From contig NZ_AUJI01000019.1 in the NCBI RefSeq assembly GCF_000424145.1, forward strand, positions 53,516 to 117,515: a stretch of 64,000 bases of DNA, in the 5' to 3' direction. This document shows positions 63,237-64,000 of the stretch, piece by piece. Within the stretch, counting starts at the first letter, position 1. Each line of letters begins with the position of its first letter. Made by a program: the position numbers and the translations under genes. Below the pieces are notes generated by a model. That model ran no database searches. It was not told where the DNA came from and saw only the letters and a program-made list of their open reading frames with translations. Origin of the DNA: Butyrivibrio sp. AC2005 (GTDB taxonomy: Bacteria > Bacillota > Clostridia > Lachnospirales > Lachnospiraceae).

Positions 63237-63306
63237 GCCCCTTGGAGCGATTTAAAAGCAATTAAGGTATAAATGGATTAAAGCGATTTGAAATCGCTCT
63301 AAGGGC
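63237..63306. repeat. Inverted repeat GAGCGATTT/AAATCGCTC
   Basis: GCCCCTTGGAGCGATTT pairs with AAATCGCTCTAAGGGC around a 37-base loop that contains AGCGATTT again. It could be a hairpin or an end of a mobile element. Confidence 0.5.
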
Positions 63307-63332
63307 GAAATATGAAGCCTGAATGAATTAAA

Positions 63333-63358
63333 TAGGGCAGGCTGTGAAACCTGCCCTA
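63333..63358. terminator. Hairpin between convergent genes
   Basis: AGGGCAGG-CTGTGAAA-CCTGCCCT is perfect over 8 bases. It lacks a strong T-run on either side. Confidence 0.5.
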
Positions 63359-63384
63359 CAATACAAATTGTGCACACTATTAAA

Positions 63385-63723
63385 TTAGTACTCTAAGCCA
63401 AGCTCAATGTACTGTTCTTTGATGAATCTTTCTACTTCGGACAATGTCCAAAGATGATCAAACGCTTCGTTATAGCATCCCCAAACCATTGTTCCGGTGG
63501 ATTCATTAATAACGTTATATCCGATATCTTTTGAATATACCGGATAATCTTTTGATAAATAGTGGATGCATCCTTTGTTTAGGGTGTATCCGATGGCATG
63601 CGCCTTTTTTCTAAGGGTACTAATTGTGAGGCTTCTGGCATGATGGTGGGTACTATGCCAGTCCTCTGATGTATATATGCAATTGAAAAACCATCTGTGT
63701 TTCTGTAATGTATTAGCGTCCAA
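63385..63723 (-). CDS. Hypothetical protein, 112 residues
   Basis: This reads from a TTG at 63723, as a TAG lies 6 bases upstream and no earlier start exists. No good ribosome site is seen. The product is rich in His, Trp and Tyr (WFFNCIYTSEDWHSTHHHARS) and has no family I know. Its first codons contain GCTAATACATTA, which also occurs at the start of the divergent transposase. It may be a real accessory gene or a remnant. Confidence 0.5.
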   Translation of the reverse strand: MDANTLQKHRWFFNCIYTSEDWHSTHHHARSLTISTLRKKAHAIGYTLNKGCIHYLSKDYPVYSKDIGYNVINESTGTMVWGCYNEAFDHLWTLSEVERFIKEQYIELGLEY

Positions 63724-63756
63724 ACTATACTACAGAGATACCAGAGGTACCCACAG

Positions 63757-64000
63757 ATGGTTTCTGCTAATACATTATGTAAAAAATTGCTCAATGTCAA
63801 TCATGCTGTCGTAGAAGATGCAAACTTCTATCTTGATCGGGATGGTGTTACCCACCTCAGAATCCATGCGCGGACGGATAAATGGCATCAGGATGATTGT
63901 CCGTTCTGCCACAGACGCTGTCCTCGTTACGACCAAAGGATAGATCAGCCACGCACTTGGAGAAGCCTTGATTTTGGTGCAACACTCGTAGAGGTTGAGG
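63757..64000 (+). mobile_element. ISL3-family transposase, N-terminal part (runs off the window)
   Basis: The frame is open from the ATG at 63757 to the end. The product (MVSANTLCKKLLNV...) has the ISL3-type start with a zinc-finger-like CPFCHRRCPRYD, then RTWRSLDFG and TLVEVE. AGAGG lies about 10 bases before the ATG. ISL3 transposases are about 400 residues and use a DDE core not seen here. It marks an insertion sequence within or at the edge of the integrated element. Confidence 0.8.

Noticed and set aside
63579..63800. Minus-strand frame of 73 residues at the transposase start
   Set aside because: It runs across the transposase start and the divergent gene in another frame; no ribosome site or family features.

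Overview
The window is about 64 kb of moderately AT-rich Firmicutes DNA. Gene content and style point to an anaerobic member of the Lachnospiraceae, possibly Butyrivibrio or a relative. The pointers are lipoproteins with acidic low-complexity linkers, many GGDEF proteins, a thiW-thiM-thiE-thiD operon behind a TPP riboswitch, strong AAGGAGG-type ribosome sites and the repeat families. The genus is inferred from style, not from a marker gene.

Region by region. Bases 1-2640 hold the end of a HAD-like gene and a compact XRE / ImmA-IrrE peptidase / PIN-like three-gene cassette. Bases 2700-8060 hold nonulosonic (sialic-type) acid genes: a NeuA-HAD fusion, a NeuB without its SAF domain and a DegT sugar aminotransferase, with an XRE regulator and an unknown gene between them. 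Bases 8190-13600 hold thiamine salvage and synthesis genes. Bases 13700-20420 hold a secreted protein, cysS and the methionine importer (metQ, metN, metI). Bases 20690-31150 form a c-di-GMP neighbourhood: a GGDEF/degenerate-EAL protein, a FIST-GGDEF protein, and two c-di-GMP-I-type riboswitch candidates with terminators ahead of a leucine-rich-repeat lipoprotein and a secreted fibronectin-like protein. Bases 31200-37150 hold a YgjV-like protein, a CinA-type deamidase, a polar amino acid ABC importer and a histidine kinase-like protein whose H-box His is Asn. Bases 37220-50700 hold a lone N6-adenine methylase, a YfhO membrane protein, a class A PBP, YigZ, a DUF4015 glycosidase-like protein, an AraC regulator, a membrane-anchored carboxylesterase and a zinc-ribbon protein. 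Bases 51067-58905 hold typA, sfsA, a UPF0340 protein, a lipoprotein and a three-gene ABC-2 exporter. A tRNA-Leu(UAG) at 59003 marks the edge of an integrated element (XRE repressor, excisionase-like protein, HNH nuclease, terminase-small-like protein, many overlapping small genes). An ISL3-type transposase starts at 63757 and runs off the window.

The most interesting signal is non-coding. A structured element lies just after the stop codons of metQ, typA and the PAS-kinase gene, always in sense orientation. Its inner and outer stems change sequence while keeping pairing, and they surround an invariant internal loop (TCGT facing TAATC or GAATC). Other non-coding signals include three copies of a CTTCCCC...GATGAGGGG repeat ahead of genes, a 166-bp palindromic element, a three-fold 43-bp tandem repeat, and three inverted-repeat operator candidates upstream of the amino acid importer. 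All calls come from reading the sequence; no database search was possible.
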